59,629 nt of DNA, taken from positions 1 through 59,629 of the forward strand of contig CAZADA010000003.1 of assembly GCA_964483775.1 (NCBI GenBank). The letters run 5' to 3'. Position numbers and translations under genes: made by a program. The notes beneath the pieces were generated by a model. It was not told the origin of the DNA and did no database searches. It saw nothing but the letters and a program-made list of their open reading frames with translations. The DNA comes from CAZADA01 sp964483775 (GTDB lineage Bacteria > Pseudomonadota > Alphaproteobacteria > Caulobacterales > Maricaulaceae). Positions within the stretch are counted from its first letter, which is position 1; every line of letters begins with the position of its first letter. This document shows, in pieces, positions 7,310-16,417 of the stretch.

Positions 7310-7349
7310 TCGCTTGCCCTGGGCGACGTAACCGCTTAGCCAAAAGCGC

Positions 7350-10300
7350 ATGAGCGACGTTGTTACCGACCGCGACTACAAAAACACCCTGTTCCTGCCG
7401 CATACCGACTTTCCCATGCGCGCGGGCTTGCCAAAGGCTGAGCCCAAACTGCTTGCGCGTTGGAAGGCCCTGGATCTGTACGCGAAGATCCGCCAGGCGA
7501 GTGCGGGGCGCCCGCCATTTACGCTTCACGACGGCCCGCCCTACGCCAATGGACACCTGCACATTGGTCATGCGCTCAATAAGATCCTGAAGGATCTGGT
7601 GACGCGCACCCGCCAGATGGTTGGGTTTGACGCCCCCTATGTGCCCGGGTGGGACTGCCATGGCCTGCCGATTGAGTGGAAGGTGGAGGAAGCCTTCCGG
7701 GCGAAGGGCCGGGCTAAGGATGACGTACCGCCGGAAGAGTTTGTCGCGGCGTGTCGCGCCTATGCTGCAGAATGGCTCGCTGTGCAGTCGGAAGAGTTTC
7801 AACGCCTTGGCGTCATCGGCGATTGGGATCGACCTTATGTGACCATGGACCCGCCGACCGAAGCTGTGATCGTCGGTGAGTTTCTCAAGTTTGTGGAGAC
7901 CGACCAAGTCTATCGCGGGTCAAAGCCGGTGATGTGGAGCCCGGTGGAGCGCACGGCCCTCGCCGAGGCTGAGGTTGAGTATCACGATCATCAAAGTCAC
8001 ATGATCTGGGTGAAGTTCCCCATTGTGGGCTACGCCGGTGATCCTGAGACGAATGTGTTCACCAAGTCCAAGACGCACATTGTGATTTGGACCACGACGC
8101 CTTGGACGATCCCGGCCAACCGCGCGATTTGTTACGGCCCGAAAATCTCCTATGGCCTCTATGAAGTGATCGGGCGGCCCGAGGAGTGCTGGGCGCGGAT
8201 TGGTGATCGCTACATCGTTGCGGACGCGTTGGCGGCTGAGGTGTTTGACCGGGCGCGGTTGCGCCGCGACGGCTACGATGGCCTGGATCCTGATCAAGTC
8301 CGCCGGCTTGGCGATGTGACGGCCGATGAGCTTGGGGCGATGACGTGCGCCCATCCCTTGCGCGGGGTTGAGGGGGCAGGCGGCTATTATGACTTTGATG
8401 TGCCGATGCTCGCTGGCGAGCATGTCACCGACGACGCCGGCGCGGGTTTTGTGCACACCGCGCCGGGCCATGGGGCGGACGACTATCAGGCGTGGACTGC
8501 GTCGGGGCGAACGGAGATCCCCGACACCGTCGGGCCGGATGGGGCGTATTACCCGCATGTGGCGTTGTTTGCCGGCAAGCAGATCTTGAAACTGACTGGG
8601 AAAAAAGCGGGCCAGGATGGCGAGGCCAACCCGGCTGTGATCGCCGCGCTTGTTGATGCGGGGATGTTGCTCGCGCGGGGCCGATTGAAGCACTCCTATC
8701 CACACTCGTGGCGTTCGAAAGCGCCGCTGATCTTCCGCAACACGCCGCAATGGTTCATTCGGCTGGGCGATGCGGCGGACCCGGGTTCCCTGCGGGCCAA
8801 AGCGCTGAAGGCGATCGATGAGGATGTCACGTGGATGCCCGCCTCATCGCAAAACCGCATCCGCGCCATGATCGCGGAGCGGCCTGATTGGCTGGTCTCA
8901 CGCCAGCGCAGTTGGGGTGCGCCCATCACCCTGTTTGTGCACAAAGAGACCGGCGAGGTTCTTACGGATCGCAAGGTCAATGAGCGGATCGTCAGGGCGA
9001 TCGCCAAGGGCGGCGTCGAGGCCTGGCGCACAACGCCGACCCGCACGTTTTTGGACGGCGATTATCCAGCCGAAGACTATGAGAAAATCACCGACATCCT
9101 TGATGTGTGGTTTGATTCCGGGTGTACGCACGCGTTCACGCTGGAGGCGCGGGACGAGTTGCCCTGGCCGGCCGATGTGTATCTGGAAGGTTCCGACCAA
9201 CACCGCGGGTGGTTCCAGTCTTCCTTGCTCGAATCGTGCGGTACGCGCGGGCGTGCGCCCTATAAGGCCGTGCTCACGCATGGCTTTTTTGTCGATGAGG
9301 ACGGCAAGAAGATCTCCAAGTCCGACCCGCGGTCAAAGCAGTTCGTTCCCTCGGTGATCACCGAGAAGTACGGGGCTGAGATCATCCGGTTGTGGGTGGC
9401 GATGGCCGACGCCAGCCAGGATGTGCGGATCAGCGAAGAGATTCTTGCGAACGCGGTGGAATCTTATCGCAAGGTTCGCAACACCATCAGATATTTGCTC
9501 GGTGCGCTGCACGGTTTTACCGAGGATGAGCAGGTCGAGCCGGACGCCATGCCCGGCCTGGAGCGCTGGGTGTTGCATCGATTGGTCGAGGTCGATCATG
9601 CGGTGCGCGACGCCTACGATCGATATGACTTTAAAGCCGCGTTCAATGCGGTGTTTCAGTTCTGCACCAACGATCTGTCAGCCTTCTATTTCGATGTGCG
9701 TAAAGACAGTTTGTACTGCGACCCGTTGGATGCCGTGCGCCGACGCGCCGTGCGTACGGTCATGGATGCCTGCTTTGACCGATTGACGACATGGCTGGCG
9801 CCCATCTTGGTGTTCACCATGGAAGAAGCGTGGCTCGATCGATATCCAAGTGAGGATGGCTCGGTGCACATCGAGACCTTCCCCGAGACGCCTGAGGCTT
9901 GGCGTGACGAGGCGTTGGCGACGCGCTTTGCACGCATTCGTGCGGTGCGGCGTGTCGTGACCGGCGCGCTGGAAGTGGAGCGGCGTGACAAGCGGTTGGG
10001 GTCTTCACTCGAGGCGGCGGTCAGCGTTGTGGTGGCCGATGAGGCCGATCGCGCTGCGTTTGTGCACGAGGCCGAGGCTGCGGGCGTCACGGCGGACGTC
10101 CTGTTGGCCGACATCGCCATCACCAGCCAGGCGGAGCTGTTGACCTCGCCTCAGGCTGCGCAATTGGCTGGCGGCGATGGATTCACGCTTGACGACGCCC
10201 CTGATGTGGCGGTGATGTGCGCGAAGGCTGAGGGTCGGCGGTGCGCACGTTCCTGGCGGGTGGTTCCCGACGTGGGGTCGGATCCGCGCTACCCGGATTT

Positions 10301-10358
10301 GTCAGCGCGCGATGCGTTGGCTGTTGCGCAGTGGGATGCATCACATGGCGCGAATTGA
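7350..10358 (+). CDS. ileS: Isoleucyl-tRNA synthetase
   Basis: A 1002-residue class Ia synthetase that charges tRNA-Ile. The HIGH motif is in ANGHLHIGHALN (about residue 70). The KMSKS motif reads KKISKS (about residue 652). The editing (CP1) domain lies between them, with TTPWTIPANR and the HTAPGHG motif. The C-terminal zinc-finger region is reduced (RRCARSW, a single Cys), as in other alphaproteobacterial IleRS. The 3' end overlaps lspA by 14 bp, so the two are cotranscribed. This ileS-lspA pairing is widespread in proteobacteria. Confidence 0.97.
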   Translation: MSDVVTDRDYKNTLFLPHTDFPMRAGLPKAEPKLLARWKALDLYAKIRQASAGRPPFTLHDGPPYANGHLHIGHALNKILKDLVTRTRQMVGFDAPYVPGWDCHGLPIEWKVEEAFRAKGRAKDDVPPEEFVAACRAYAAEWLAVQSEEFQRLGVIGDWDRPYVTMDPPTEAVIVGEFLKFVETDQVYRGSKPVMWSPVERTALAEAEVEYHDHQSHMIWVKFPIVGYAGDPETNVFTKSKTHIVIWTTTPWTIPANRAICYGPKISYGLYEVIGRPEECWARIGDRYIVADALAAEVFDRARLRRDGYDGLDPDQVRRLGDVTADELGAMTCAHPLRGVEGAGGYYDFDVPMLAGEHVTDDAGAGFVHTAPGHGADDYQAWTASGRTEIPDTVGPDGAYYPHVALFAGKQILKLTGKKAGQDGEANPAVIAALVDAGMLLARGRLKHSYPHSWRSKAPLIFRNTPQWFIRLGDAADPGSLRAKALKAIDEDVTWMPASSQNRIRAMIAERPDWLVSRQRSWGAPITLFVHKETGEVLTDRKVNERIVRAIAKGGVEAWRTTPTRTFLDGDYPAEDYEKITDILDVWFDSGCTHAFTLEARDELPWPADVYLEGSDQHRGWFQSSLLESCGTRGRAPYKAVLTHGFFVDEDGKKISKSDPRSKQFVPSVITEKYGAEIIRLWVAMADASQDVRISEEILANAVESYRKVRNTIRYLLGALHGFTEDEQVEPDAMPGLERWVLHRLVEVDHAVRDAYDRYDFKAAFNAVFQFCTNDLSAFYFDVRKDSLYCDPLDAVRRRAVRTVMDACFDRLTTWLAPILVFTMEEAWLDRYPSEDGSVHIETFPETPEAWRDEALATRFARIRAVRRVVTGALEVERRDKRLGSSLEAAVSVVVADEADRAAFVHEAEAAGVTADVLLADIAITSQAELLTSPQAAQLAGGDGFTLDDAPDVAVMCAKAEGRRCARSWRVVPDVGSDPRYPDLSARDALAVAQWDASHGAN

Positions 10359-11040
10359 TTGGGCTGCATGGATTGCGGAAACCCGTAGCGGGTTGGTGCG
10401 GCGGATCGCCTTGATCAGCCTTTCAGTTGCACTGGGCGTGATCATCGTCGACCAGCTGACCAAGTGGGTGATCCTTAACGTGGCCAACTTTAGCCCTCCT
10501 GGTTGCCTTGAGGCGGCGCTGGACGGGTTTTACTCGGCCAGTTGCGGGCAAATCCCGCTGAGCCAAACGTTCAAACTCACCATGATGTGGAACACCGGCG
10601 TGAGTTTTGGGATGCTGTCTGCCAATGATGTGTGGGGGCGTGTGGGGTTGGTGGTGTTCGCTCTTGTGTTGTCAGCGGGCTTGGTCGTCTGGCTCTCGCG
10701 CACCACCCGGCCTTTGTTGGCTATCGGACTTGGTTTGGTCTTAGGCGGCGCTCTTGGCAATGTGATCGATCGCGCGCTGTTTGGTGCGGTGGTGGACTTT
10801 TTTGACTTTTCCGGTCCGTGGTTTGGCTGGGAAGCGCCGGCGACGTTCTGGCCGCTGTCGTGGATGGACCATAATCTCTTTAGGGCCAATGGCGACGGCA
10901 AAATCGGTATTGGCTTTCCGTTCATCTTCAACGTGGCGGATGTGGCGATCAATGTTGGTATCGCCTGTTTGGTGGTGGATTGGGTCCGCCAAGAAGCCGA
11001 GGCGCGCAAGAAAACTGACGGAGCCGCTAGCGCCGGCTAA
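10345..11040 (+). CDS. lspA: Lipoprotein signal peptidase (signal peptidase II)
   Basis: 231 residues, an inner-membrane aspartyl protease that removes signal peptides of lipoproteins after lipidation. There are four hydrophobic segments. The catalytic Asp residues are in GNVIDR and in NVADVAIN. The DQLTKW motif is near residue 36. It is longer than the usual 160-170 residues because of an insert between about 50 and 80 and a second one after VDFFDFSG (WFGWEAPATFWPLSW...). The ATG at 10345 lies inside the end of ileS; an in-frame ATG at 10336 is possible. Several predicted lipoproteins in this window would be its substrates. Confidence 0.92.
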   Translation: MARIDWAAWIAETRSGLVRRIALISLSVALGVIIVDQLTKWVILNVANFSPPGCLEAALDGFYSASCGQIPLSQTFKLTMMWNTGVSFGMLSANDVWGRVGLVVFALVLSAGLVVWLSRTTRPLLAIGLGLVLGGALGNVIDRALFGAVVDFFDFSGPWFGWEAPATFWPLSWMDHNLFRANGDGKIGIGFPFIFNVADVAINVGIACLVVDWVRQEAEARKKTDGAASAG

Positions 11041-11167
11041 GTGTGTCCGTTATAACACACCCACAAAAAAAGGCGTTGGCGGCGTCAAGCACGGCGTTTC
11101 GCCGTGGTGCGCTTGTGGGCGCGGCCCGCTGGCGCTGCGCTGAGGACACGAAAGAGGATCGCTCACG

Positions 11168-11704
11168 ATGGGATGGAATCGCACACTGTTGGCGACCGTT
11201 GGATCTATGGCTGCGCTGGGCGCAGTGGTTGCCGGATGCAGCGCTGGATCAGGCAAAGTGCAACCTGACGAGTTTCGTATTGTCACCAAAGCGCCGCTGG
11301 TGATCCCGCCCGAGTACAATGTGCGTCCGCCGCGGCCGGGTGAGCCGCGTCCCCAGGAGCTAGAGCCTGAACAGGCGGCGCGTATTGCGTTGCTGGGCGA
11401 ACAGTATGCGGCGCGCGCCTCGGATGGCGAGCAAGCCATTGTGGCGCTGACGGGCGGCCTGACCGCGCCGTACAGCATTCGCGAGCAAATCGACCTTGAG
11501 AGCGGCGGTATTGCGCGCAAGTCGCGCGGCTTTGCTGATCGGCTTTTGTTTTGGAGCGACGGCGACACCTATGTCGACACCGAGGTGAACCCCGACCTTG
11601 AGGCCGAGCGTCTTGAACGCCTGCGCACCGCCGAAGCCGCCACGGGCGAGGGGGCCACTGTACAGATTCGCCGTCGTTCGGGATGGAAGCTCCCCGGTCT
11701 TTGA
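11168..11704 (+). CDS. DUF3035 lipoprotein (BamF-type beta-barrel assembly subunit)
   Basis: 178 residues. The signal peptide ends in lipobox VAGC, with C24 predicted to be lipidated. The segment PDEFRIVTKAPLVIPPEYNVRPPRPG (about 32-58) is the core of the DUF3035 family; Pfam associates this family with BamF, an alphaproteobacterial accessory lipoprotein of the BAM outer-membrane assembly complex. I hold that function with moderate confidence. It follows lspA by 127 bp. That gap holds no gene and no clear terminator. Confidence 0.8.
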   Translation: MGWNRTLLATVGSMAALGAVVAGCSAGSGKVQPDEFRIVTKAPLVIPPEYNVRPPRPGEPRPQELEPEQAARIALLGEQYAARASDGEQAIVALTGGLTAPYSIREQIDLESGGIARKSRGFADRLLFWSDGDTYVDTEVNPDLEAERLERLRTAEAATGEGATVQIRRRSGWKLPGL

Positions 11705-11789
11705 TCGCCTGAGGCGTGCATCCACCGCTTTAGCCGTTGGTTGACCGATGCGGCGTTGACCCGAATCGCACGCGACGCGAGTTTGGGGC

Positions 11790-13649
11790 ATGGCCATCCA
11801 TCGTCTGCCGCCTTCTGCGGTCAACCAAATCGCCGCCGGTGAAGTTGTCGAGCGGCCCGCCTCGGCTGTCAAAGAGCTTCTCGAAAACGCGCTGGACGCT
11901 GGCGCCGCCTCCATCGATGTCGCGATCGAGGCGGGCGGGGTTGGGCGCATCGAGGTGTGTGATGATGGCTGCGGCATGGACCCGGCCGCTCTGACTTTGG
12001 CTGTTGAGCGCCACGCCACTTCGAAACTCACGCCCGACGCAGAAGGGCGCTACGACCTGTTGCACATTGCGAGCATGGGCTTTCGCGGCGAAGCGCTGCC
12101 ATCGATTGGCGCGGTGGCGCGACTGACCTTGGCCAGTCACGCTGCAGGAAGCCGTGAGGCCTGGTCGCTGACCGTGGATGGCGGCGTGGTCGGTGAACCC
12201 AAGCCCTGCCCGCCGCTCAGCCCCCATGGCACGCGCATCGTTGTGCGCGACCTGTTTTACGCCACGCCGGCGCGCCTGAAGTTTCTCAAGTCGGAGCGCG
12301 CGGAGGCGAGTGCCGTGACGGACGCGGTCAAGCGGTTGGCCATGGCCCGCCCTGACGTGGGATTTTCGTTACGGGTTGACGGGCGCACGCGGCTGTCGCT
12401 TGCGGCGGGTCGGGGCGATGCGGCGCAGGCGCGGCTTGACAGGCTGGCCGGTGTGTTGGGGGTCGAGTTTTCCCAGAACGCGTTGGCCATTGACAGTGAG
12501 CGTGAAGGCTTTCGTGTTGTGGGGTGGGCCGGTCTGCCGACCTATGATCGTGGTTCAGCGCTGCACCAATACCTGTTCGTGAACGACCGACCGGTGCGGG
12601 ATAAGGTGTTGGTCGCCGCTTTGCGCGCTGCGTACGCTGACTTTTTGGCGCGTGATCGCCATCCCGTCGCGGCGCTCTACCTGACAGCGCCTGCGCATAT
12701 GGTCGACGTCAATGTCCACCAGGCCAAAACGGAGGTGCGGTTTCGCGAGCCAGGCTTGGTGCGCGGGCTGATGGTGGGCGCGTTGCGTCATGCTTTGGCG
12801 GCGGCCGGGCACCGGGCCTCCACGACGGTGGCCGGTTTTGCGCTGGGTTCGGCGCGGGCCTACAGCGCACCGCCAGCGCATGGTCAGTCATGGCGCGCGC
12901 CAACACCACAGGGGGAGGGCGTTGGCCCGTTCGGCCATCGCGAGATGCTGGGTATGGGCCAGGCCGATGTTCTTCCCGGTCTTGGAGATGTGTCTGCGCG
13001 GGTTGAGCCGGCGGATGGGGATGGCCTGCTGGGTCTGGGGGGCGTGGCGGAACACGAACCGGCGACGGGCTTTCCGTTGGGCGCTGCGCGGGCGCAATTG
13101 CATGAAACCTACATTGTCGCCCAAACCGATGATGGGATGGTGATTGTCGACCAGCATGCCGCCCATGAGCGTTTGGTCTATGAGCGGATGAAGGCGGAAC
13201 TTGCCGAGCGGGGCGTGACGCGCCAGGCGCTGCTGGCGCCGGAAATCGTGGATGTGGGCGAGGACGCTGCGGCGCGCATTCTTGGACGTGCGGACCAACT
13301 GGCGCAGTTGGGCTTGGTGGTGGAGGCGTTTGGCCATGGGGCGGTGGCCGTGCGCGAAACGCCAGCTTTGCTGGGCGTTTGTGACATCCCCGCCATGGTG
13401 CGCAATCTGGCGGATGACCTGACCGAGTATGATGCTGCGCTTTCCTTGGTTGAGCAGTTGGAGGCGGTGTGTTCGACGATGGCTTGCCATGGCTCTGTGC
13501 GCGCCGGGCGCCGACTGACGGCCGCGGAGATGAACGCATTGTTGCGCGACATGGAAGCGATGCCGCATTCGGGACAATGCAATCACGGTCGGCCGACCTA
13601 TGTTGAGCTGAAACGCGGGGACATTGAGAAGCTGTTTGGTCGCCGCTAG
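11790..13649 (+). CDS. mutL: DNA mismatch repair protein MutL with endonuclease motif
   Basis: 619 residues. The N-terminal GHKL ATPase shows IAAGEVVERP, ELLENALDAGA, DDGCGM and FRGEALPSI. The linker (about 340-430) is Pro/Gly/Ala-rich. The C-terminal dimerisation domain carries DQHAAHERLVYE (near residue 453), which fits the metal-binding DQHA(X)2E(X)4E nicking motif, plus ACHGSVRAGR and CNHGRPTYV. It is therefore a nicking-type MutL, as expected in bacteria without MutH. It coordinates MutS recognition with strand excision. It stands 85 bp downstream of the DUF3035 gene on the same strand. Confidence 0.96.
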   Translation: MAIHRLPPSAVNQIAAGEVVERPASAVKELLENALDAGAASIDVAIEAGGVGRIEVCDDGCGMDPAALTLAVERHATSKLTPDAEGRYDLLHIASMGFRGEALPSIGAVARLTLASHAAGSREAWSLTVDGGVVGEPKPCPPLSPHGTRIVVRDLFYATPARLKFLKSERAEASAVTDAVKRLAMARPDVGFSLRVDGRTRLSLAAGRGDAAQARLDRLAGVLGVEFSQNALAIDSEREGFRVVGWAGLPTYDRGSALHQYLFVNDRPVRDKVLVAALRAAYADFLARDRHPVAALYLTAPAHMVDVNVHQAKTEVRFREPGLVRGLMVGALRHALAAAGHRASTTVAGFALGSARAYSAPPAHGQSWRAPTPQGEGVGPFGHREMLGMGQADVLPGLGDVSARVEPADGDGLLGLGGVAEHEPATGFPLGAARAQLHETYIVAQTDDGMVIVDQHAAHERLVYERMKAELAERGVTRQALLAPEIVDVGEDAAARILGRADQLAQLGLVVEAFGHGAVAVRETPALLGVCDIPAMVRNLADDLTEYDAALSLVEQLEAVCSTMACHGSVRAGRRLTAAEMNALLRDMEAMPHSGQCNHGRPTYVELKRGDIEKLFGRR

Positions 13650-13652
13650 GCG

Positions 13653-14144
13653 TTAGTCGTGCGTGTCTGCGGCCAGTTCAGCACGGACCTGCATGAGGAT
13701 TTGACCCAGCAGGTTTTCACCGCGCCATTGACGGGGGTCTTGGATTTCTGGCGCGCGCGCTTCAAGGCCCACGCCCCAAACCTGATCACGCGGGTTGGCC
13801 TCCACCAAGATGGCGTCGCCGGTCGCCAATAGCTTTTTCCGCAAACCGGGGTTTTGACTGAATTTGGCCCGGTTGGCCGCGGTGACGATCGCCACTTTGT
13901 GGACCTCCCAAACCTCGGGACGAAACGCGCGGACCTGGCGTCCCCAACGTTTGTGATCGGCGGGCTGGTTGCTGGCGAGGATGGCCTGGGCTGCGCGCTG
14001 GTCGTCGAACAAGAGCGCCTTGTGATGCATCATGTATTGCTCGGCGCACACATAATCCCGCCCGCCAAGCGTGAAACGGGAAGGATGCCACTGGCTCAGG
14101 AAGCCAGTCAGGAAGGGGCGAATCTCCGGCACGATCACCTTCAC
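13653..14144 (-). CDS. NADAR-family protein (YbiA-like N-glycosidase)
   Basis: About 163 residues. Family hallmarks: FLSQWHPSRFTLGGRDYVCAEQ (in two parts), CAEQYMMHHKALLF, DHKRWGRQV and the terminal WRGENLLGQILMQVR. YbiA-type members cleave the N-glycosidic bond of early riboflavin-pathway intermediates, removing reactive metabolites; others are found in NAD/ADP-ribose contexts. The start is uncertain. I chose a GTG at 14144 because the protein then begins where the family does. An ATG at 14234 would add 30 residues without similarity and leave only 16 bp to the divergent gene. Its stop lies 4 bp from that of mutL (convergent). Confidence 0.75.
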   Translation of the reverse strand: MKVIVPEIRPFLTGFLSQWHPSRFTLGGRDYVCAEQYMMHHKALLFDDQRAAQAILASNQPADHKRWGRQVRAFRPEVWEVHKVAIVTAANRAKFSQNPGLRKKLLATGDAILVEANPRDQVWGVGLEARAPEIQDPRQWRGENLLGQILMQVRAELAADTHD

Positions 14145-14250
14145 TTTAGCCAATGTGATCCAAGGCGTCAGCACGTGCGCTTGCAATTGCGGGGGGCGCC
14201 TGGCACGTTTGACACTGAGGACGGGGACGGTCATGGGAGGACCGGACCTG

Positions 14251-15423
14251 ATGACAAACACTGTTCAAGCCAGAGCGATGTGGGGCGTTCTGGCGTGTAT
14301 GATGCTGGCGGTGGTGATGACCGCCGGGCACGCGGCTGCGCAGGAACGAGAACGGCGAGACCGGTCGGAGAATAGTGACCGGCGGGGCAATCGTCCGCCC
14401 GTTGAGCTGCGCGATCCAGCCCGCAATGGCGGCGCAGCCTTGCGCAACCGGCGGGATATTCATGAGTTTGGCATGGGCCAGCGCACGGGCGGCCAGGGCT
14501 CTCGGGTTCAACCGCGCCAGTCGGGTGGGGCCTTTGAGCGAGGCCGGCGCGGGGGCGATGGTCGGCGCGGGGGCGGTGAGTTTCGCGAGGGTCCGCGGCG
14601 CGATGGGCCTGGTCGGGGCGGTCGCGGTCCTGGCGGCGGGCGTGAGCGCGGTTTTGATGACGGACCTGGTCATGGCGGGGGCGATTTTCGACGCAATCGC
14701 GGCCCTGGTGATCGTGACGCTGGTAACCGCAACCGCGGACGCGATCGGGACCATGGGCGCAATCGCGGCCGTGACCGCGATCATGTGATCGACCGGGGTG
14801 GTCCGCGCGATTTCGCCCACCGCAATCGCGGGCGAGGGCATGTCGATCACCGTCGCCGGCGCGGAGGCGGGCATTACGCTCATCATCGGCCGCGCAACGA
14901 CTTCCGCGCTCGCCACCGGCACGCACGCGATCACTTGGTGATCCGGTTCCACCGACCCGTGATTCGTCGCAGTATTGTGTTGTTGCCGAGCTACCGGGTG
15001 CATCCGATTGTTGTGCATCGGCCCCGCTATGTGCATGCGCCGCGGCCGAACGTGGTGTTCGTGCGCGACTATGGCCCCGTCTACACTGGCTTTGGCTACA
15101 TTCACGACGTCAGCTATGCCTGGCCGTGGATCGGTTTGACGCCCGCCATGCTCGACATTGCCGGCTTTATGACCGAGAGCCAGTTGCGCGCTCACGAACA
15201 GGCCTTAATCGACGCGACCTATGCTGAGCCGGGGCAGTTGATCCGCTGGTATGTCGACGATTCCTCGGGCGAGGTGGAGGTGTTGCGCCTCGGTGAGGAC
15301 GAAAACGGCCTGCCGTGTCGTGAGATCCGCCAGGACGTGATCGTCGGCGGCGAACGCGGCTGGTCCACCTTCACCGCGTGTCAGGACGCAGAAGGCGCAT
15401 GGCACGCCTATGACGCGTATTGA
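14251..15423 (+). CDS. Secreted Arg/Gly/Asp/His-rich protein with surface-antigen-like C-terminal domain
   Basis: 390 residues, not a named family. A Sec signal peptide (about 1-30, cut after AHAAA) leads into a low-complexity region (about 34-225) made mostly of Arg, Gly, Asp, Asn and His. It includes two adjacent copies of RNRGRDRDH encoded near 14735-14784. A region with VHRPRYVHAPRPNVVFVRDYG follows. The C-terminal 75 residues (IRWYVDDSSGEVEV..., CREIRQDVIVGG, ACQDAEGAWHAYDAY) resemble the C-terminal domain of 17-kDa surface antigens. GGAGG at 14236-14240 supports this ATG. A periplasmic or surface location is inferred; the basic, His-rich tract could bind nucleic acid, polyanions or metals. 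Confidence 0.75.
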   Translation: MTNTVQARAMWGVLACMMLAVVMTAGHAAAQERERRDRSENSDRRGNRPPVELRDPARNGGAALRNRRDIHEFGMGQRTGGQGSRVQPRQSGGAFERGRRGGDGRRGGGEFREGPRRDGPGRGGRGPGGGRERGFDDGPGHGGGDFRRNRGPGDRDAGNRNRGRDRDHGRNRGRDRDHVIDRGGPRDFAHRNRGRGHVDHRRRRGGGHYAHHRPRNDFRARHRHARDHLVIRFHRPVIRRSIVLLPSYRVHPIVVHRPRYVHAPRPNVVFVRDYGPVYTGFGYIHDVSYAWPWIGLTPAMLDIAGFMTESQLRAHEQALIDATYAEPGQLIRWYVDDSSGEVEVLRLGEDENGLPCREIRQDVIVGGERGWSTFTACQDAEGAWHAYDAY

Positions 15424-15442
15424 GCTCGGCGCCACGCCGAGC
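15424..15442 (+). terminator. Perfect 8-bp GC hairpin after the Arg/Gly/Asp-rich gene
   Basis: GCTCGGCG-CCA-CGCCGAGC begins at the base after the stop codon. No T-run follows, so the terminator call is tentative. It sits between convergent genes. Confidence 0.45.
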
Positions 15443-15451
15443 GGCCATAAA

Positions 15452-15492
15452 ATCAGCCCTACGACGTCGGATGACCGGCGTGCAGGGCTGAT
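15452..15492. terminator. Long imperfect hairpin between convergent genes
   Basis: ATCAGCCCT (15452-15460) pairs with AGGGCTGAT (15484-15492). Inside, ACGTCGG pairs with CCGGCGT except for one mismatch. Read on the minus strand it is followed by TTTATGG, a weak T-tract, and it lies just past the ompW-like stop. It probably ends both converging transcripts. Confidence 0.5.
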
Positions 15493-15511
15493 GACTGTGT
15501 GGAGTCGGGGT

Positions 15512-16153
15512 TTAGAATTTGCGGCCAATCCCGACGCCGACAATGTAAGGATCGATATCGACGTCCGCTGTGACGATGCCCAACTCTCCGGCATCGATGG
15601 GCACATCGGGGTTGATGTCGACTCGTTTCACATCAAGATTGATCATCCATTTGTCATTGATCATGTAATCAAGGCCGGCTTGCAGGGCAAAGCCGAATGA
15701 TTCATCGTAGTCAATGCTGACGAGTCCAGAATCCGATGGCAAATCCTCGTTAAAGAACGCCGTGAAGTTGGCGCCGACCCCGCCATAGATCCGCAGCTTT
15801 GGCGTGACGGGAAAATGATACTGCAACGTGACTGTCGGCGGCAGCAAGGTGACATCGCCTAGGTCGACTTCACCCAACATGGTGTCGACGGCTTTCACGT
15901 CGTGGGGCGCGATCGCTGCGATCACCTCAATGCCCACATTGTTGGCGATGAAGTACGTGAAGTCGAGTTCTGGCACGAATTCGTCGGAGATTTCGACGGT
16001 CCCGTTGATCGGCGTGATCGTGGCGCCTTCGTCCGGCAACACGCCAATGATACGACCGCGAATGATGAAGTCACCGCGCTCTTGCGCGAGTGACGGGACT
16101 GCGACCCCGAGGGCGCATAGGGCCCCAATAAGGGCGGGCTTCAGATACGACAT
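15512..16153 (-). CDS. OmpW-family outer membrane beta-barrel protein
   Basis: 213 residues. A signal peptide (about 1-23, ending PSLAQ) precedes an eight-stranded barrel of the OmpW type: FIIRGRIIGVLPDEG, ELDFTYFIANNVGIEVIAA, PPTVTLQYHFP, LRIYGGVGANFTAFF and a C-terminal VGVGIGRKF ending in Phe, the usual BAM recognition residue. OmpW proteins form narrow hydrophobic channels; the ligand is unknown. GGAGGGG lies 8 nt before the ATG. The 264-bp upstream region contains a perfect palindrome near the probable promoter. Confidence 0.9.
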   Translation of the reverse strand: MSYLKPALIGALCALGVAVPSLAQERGDFIIRGRIIGVLPDEGATITPINGTVEISDEFVPELDFTYFIANNVGIEVIAAIAPHDVKAVDTMLGEVDLGDVTLLPPTVTLQYHFPVTPKLRIYGGVGANFTAFFNEDLPSDSGLVSIDYDESFGFALQAGLDYMINDKWMINLDVKRVDINPDVPIDAGELGIVTADVDIDPYIVGVGIGRKF

Positions 16154-16217
16154 GTTGGGGTACCCCTCCGTTTTCAGGTCAATGTCTTGAACACCCCTAA
16201 CGCTGTACGCCTGTCAT

Positions 16218-16238
16218 ATGCATACTTTTAGTATGCAT
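16218..16238. promoter_or_regulatory. Perfect 8-bp inverted repeat upstream of the ompW-like gene
   Basis: ATGCATAC-TTTTA-GTATGCAT, two-fold symmetric with a 5-nt centre, lies about 65-85 bp before the ompW-like ATG in an AT-rich patch of otherwise GC-rich DNA. The shape fits an operator for a dimeric regulator; I do not recognise the regulator. The rest of 16154-16417 holds no gene that I can see. Confidence 0.45.
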
Positions 16239-16417
16239 TTTGTCGCACGTACAGTTACGCAGATGCCTCGTGGTGTTTGAGGCTGCTGGGCTCTCAATTT
16301 AGCCTCGGTATTGCTGAAATCGCGCCTCCAAACGTTTCGACTGCGGGACCGGGTGCGATCCCTGGAGACGCCATGCAATGGATCCCGCCGGCTACTCCCA
16401 CACAGGTCAAGCGATGA

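Noticed and set aside
10190..10300. Missing Cys residues in the C-terminal zinc region of IleRS as a sign of damage
   Set aside because: As far as I know, reduced CxxS-type ends are normal in alphaproteobacterial IleRS; the rest of the enzyme is intact.
12709..13539. Long minus-strand frame (276 codons) inside mutL
   Set aside because: Pro/Arg/His-rich translation, antisense to the conserved MutL sequence, with no ribosome site or family pattern.
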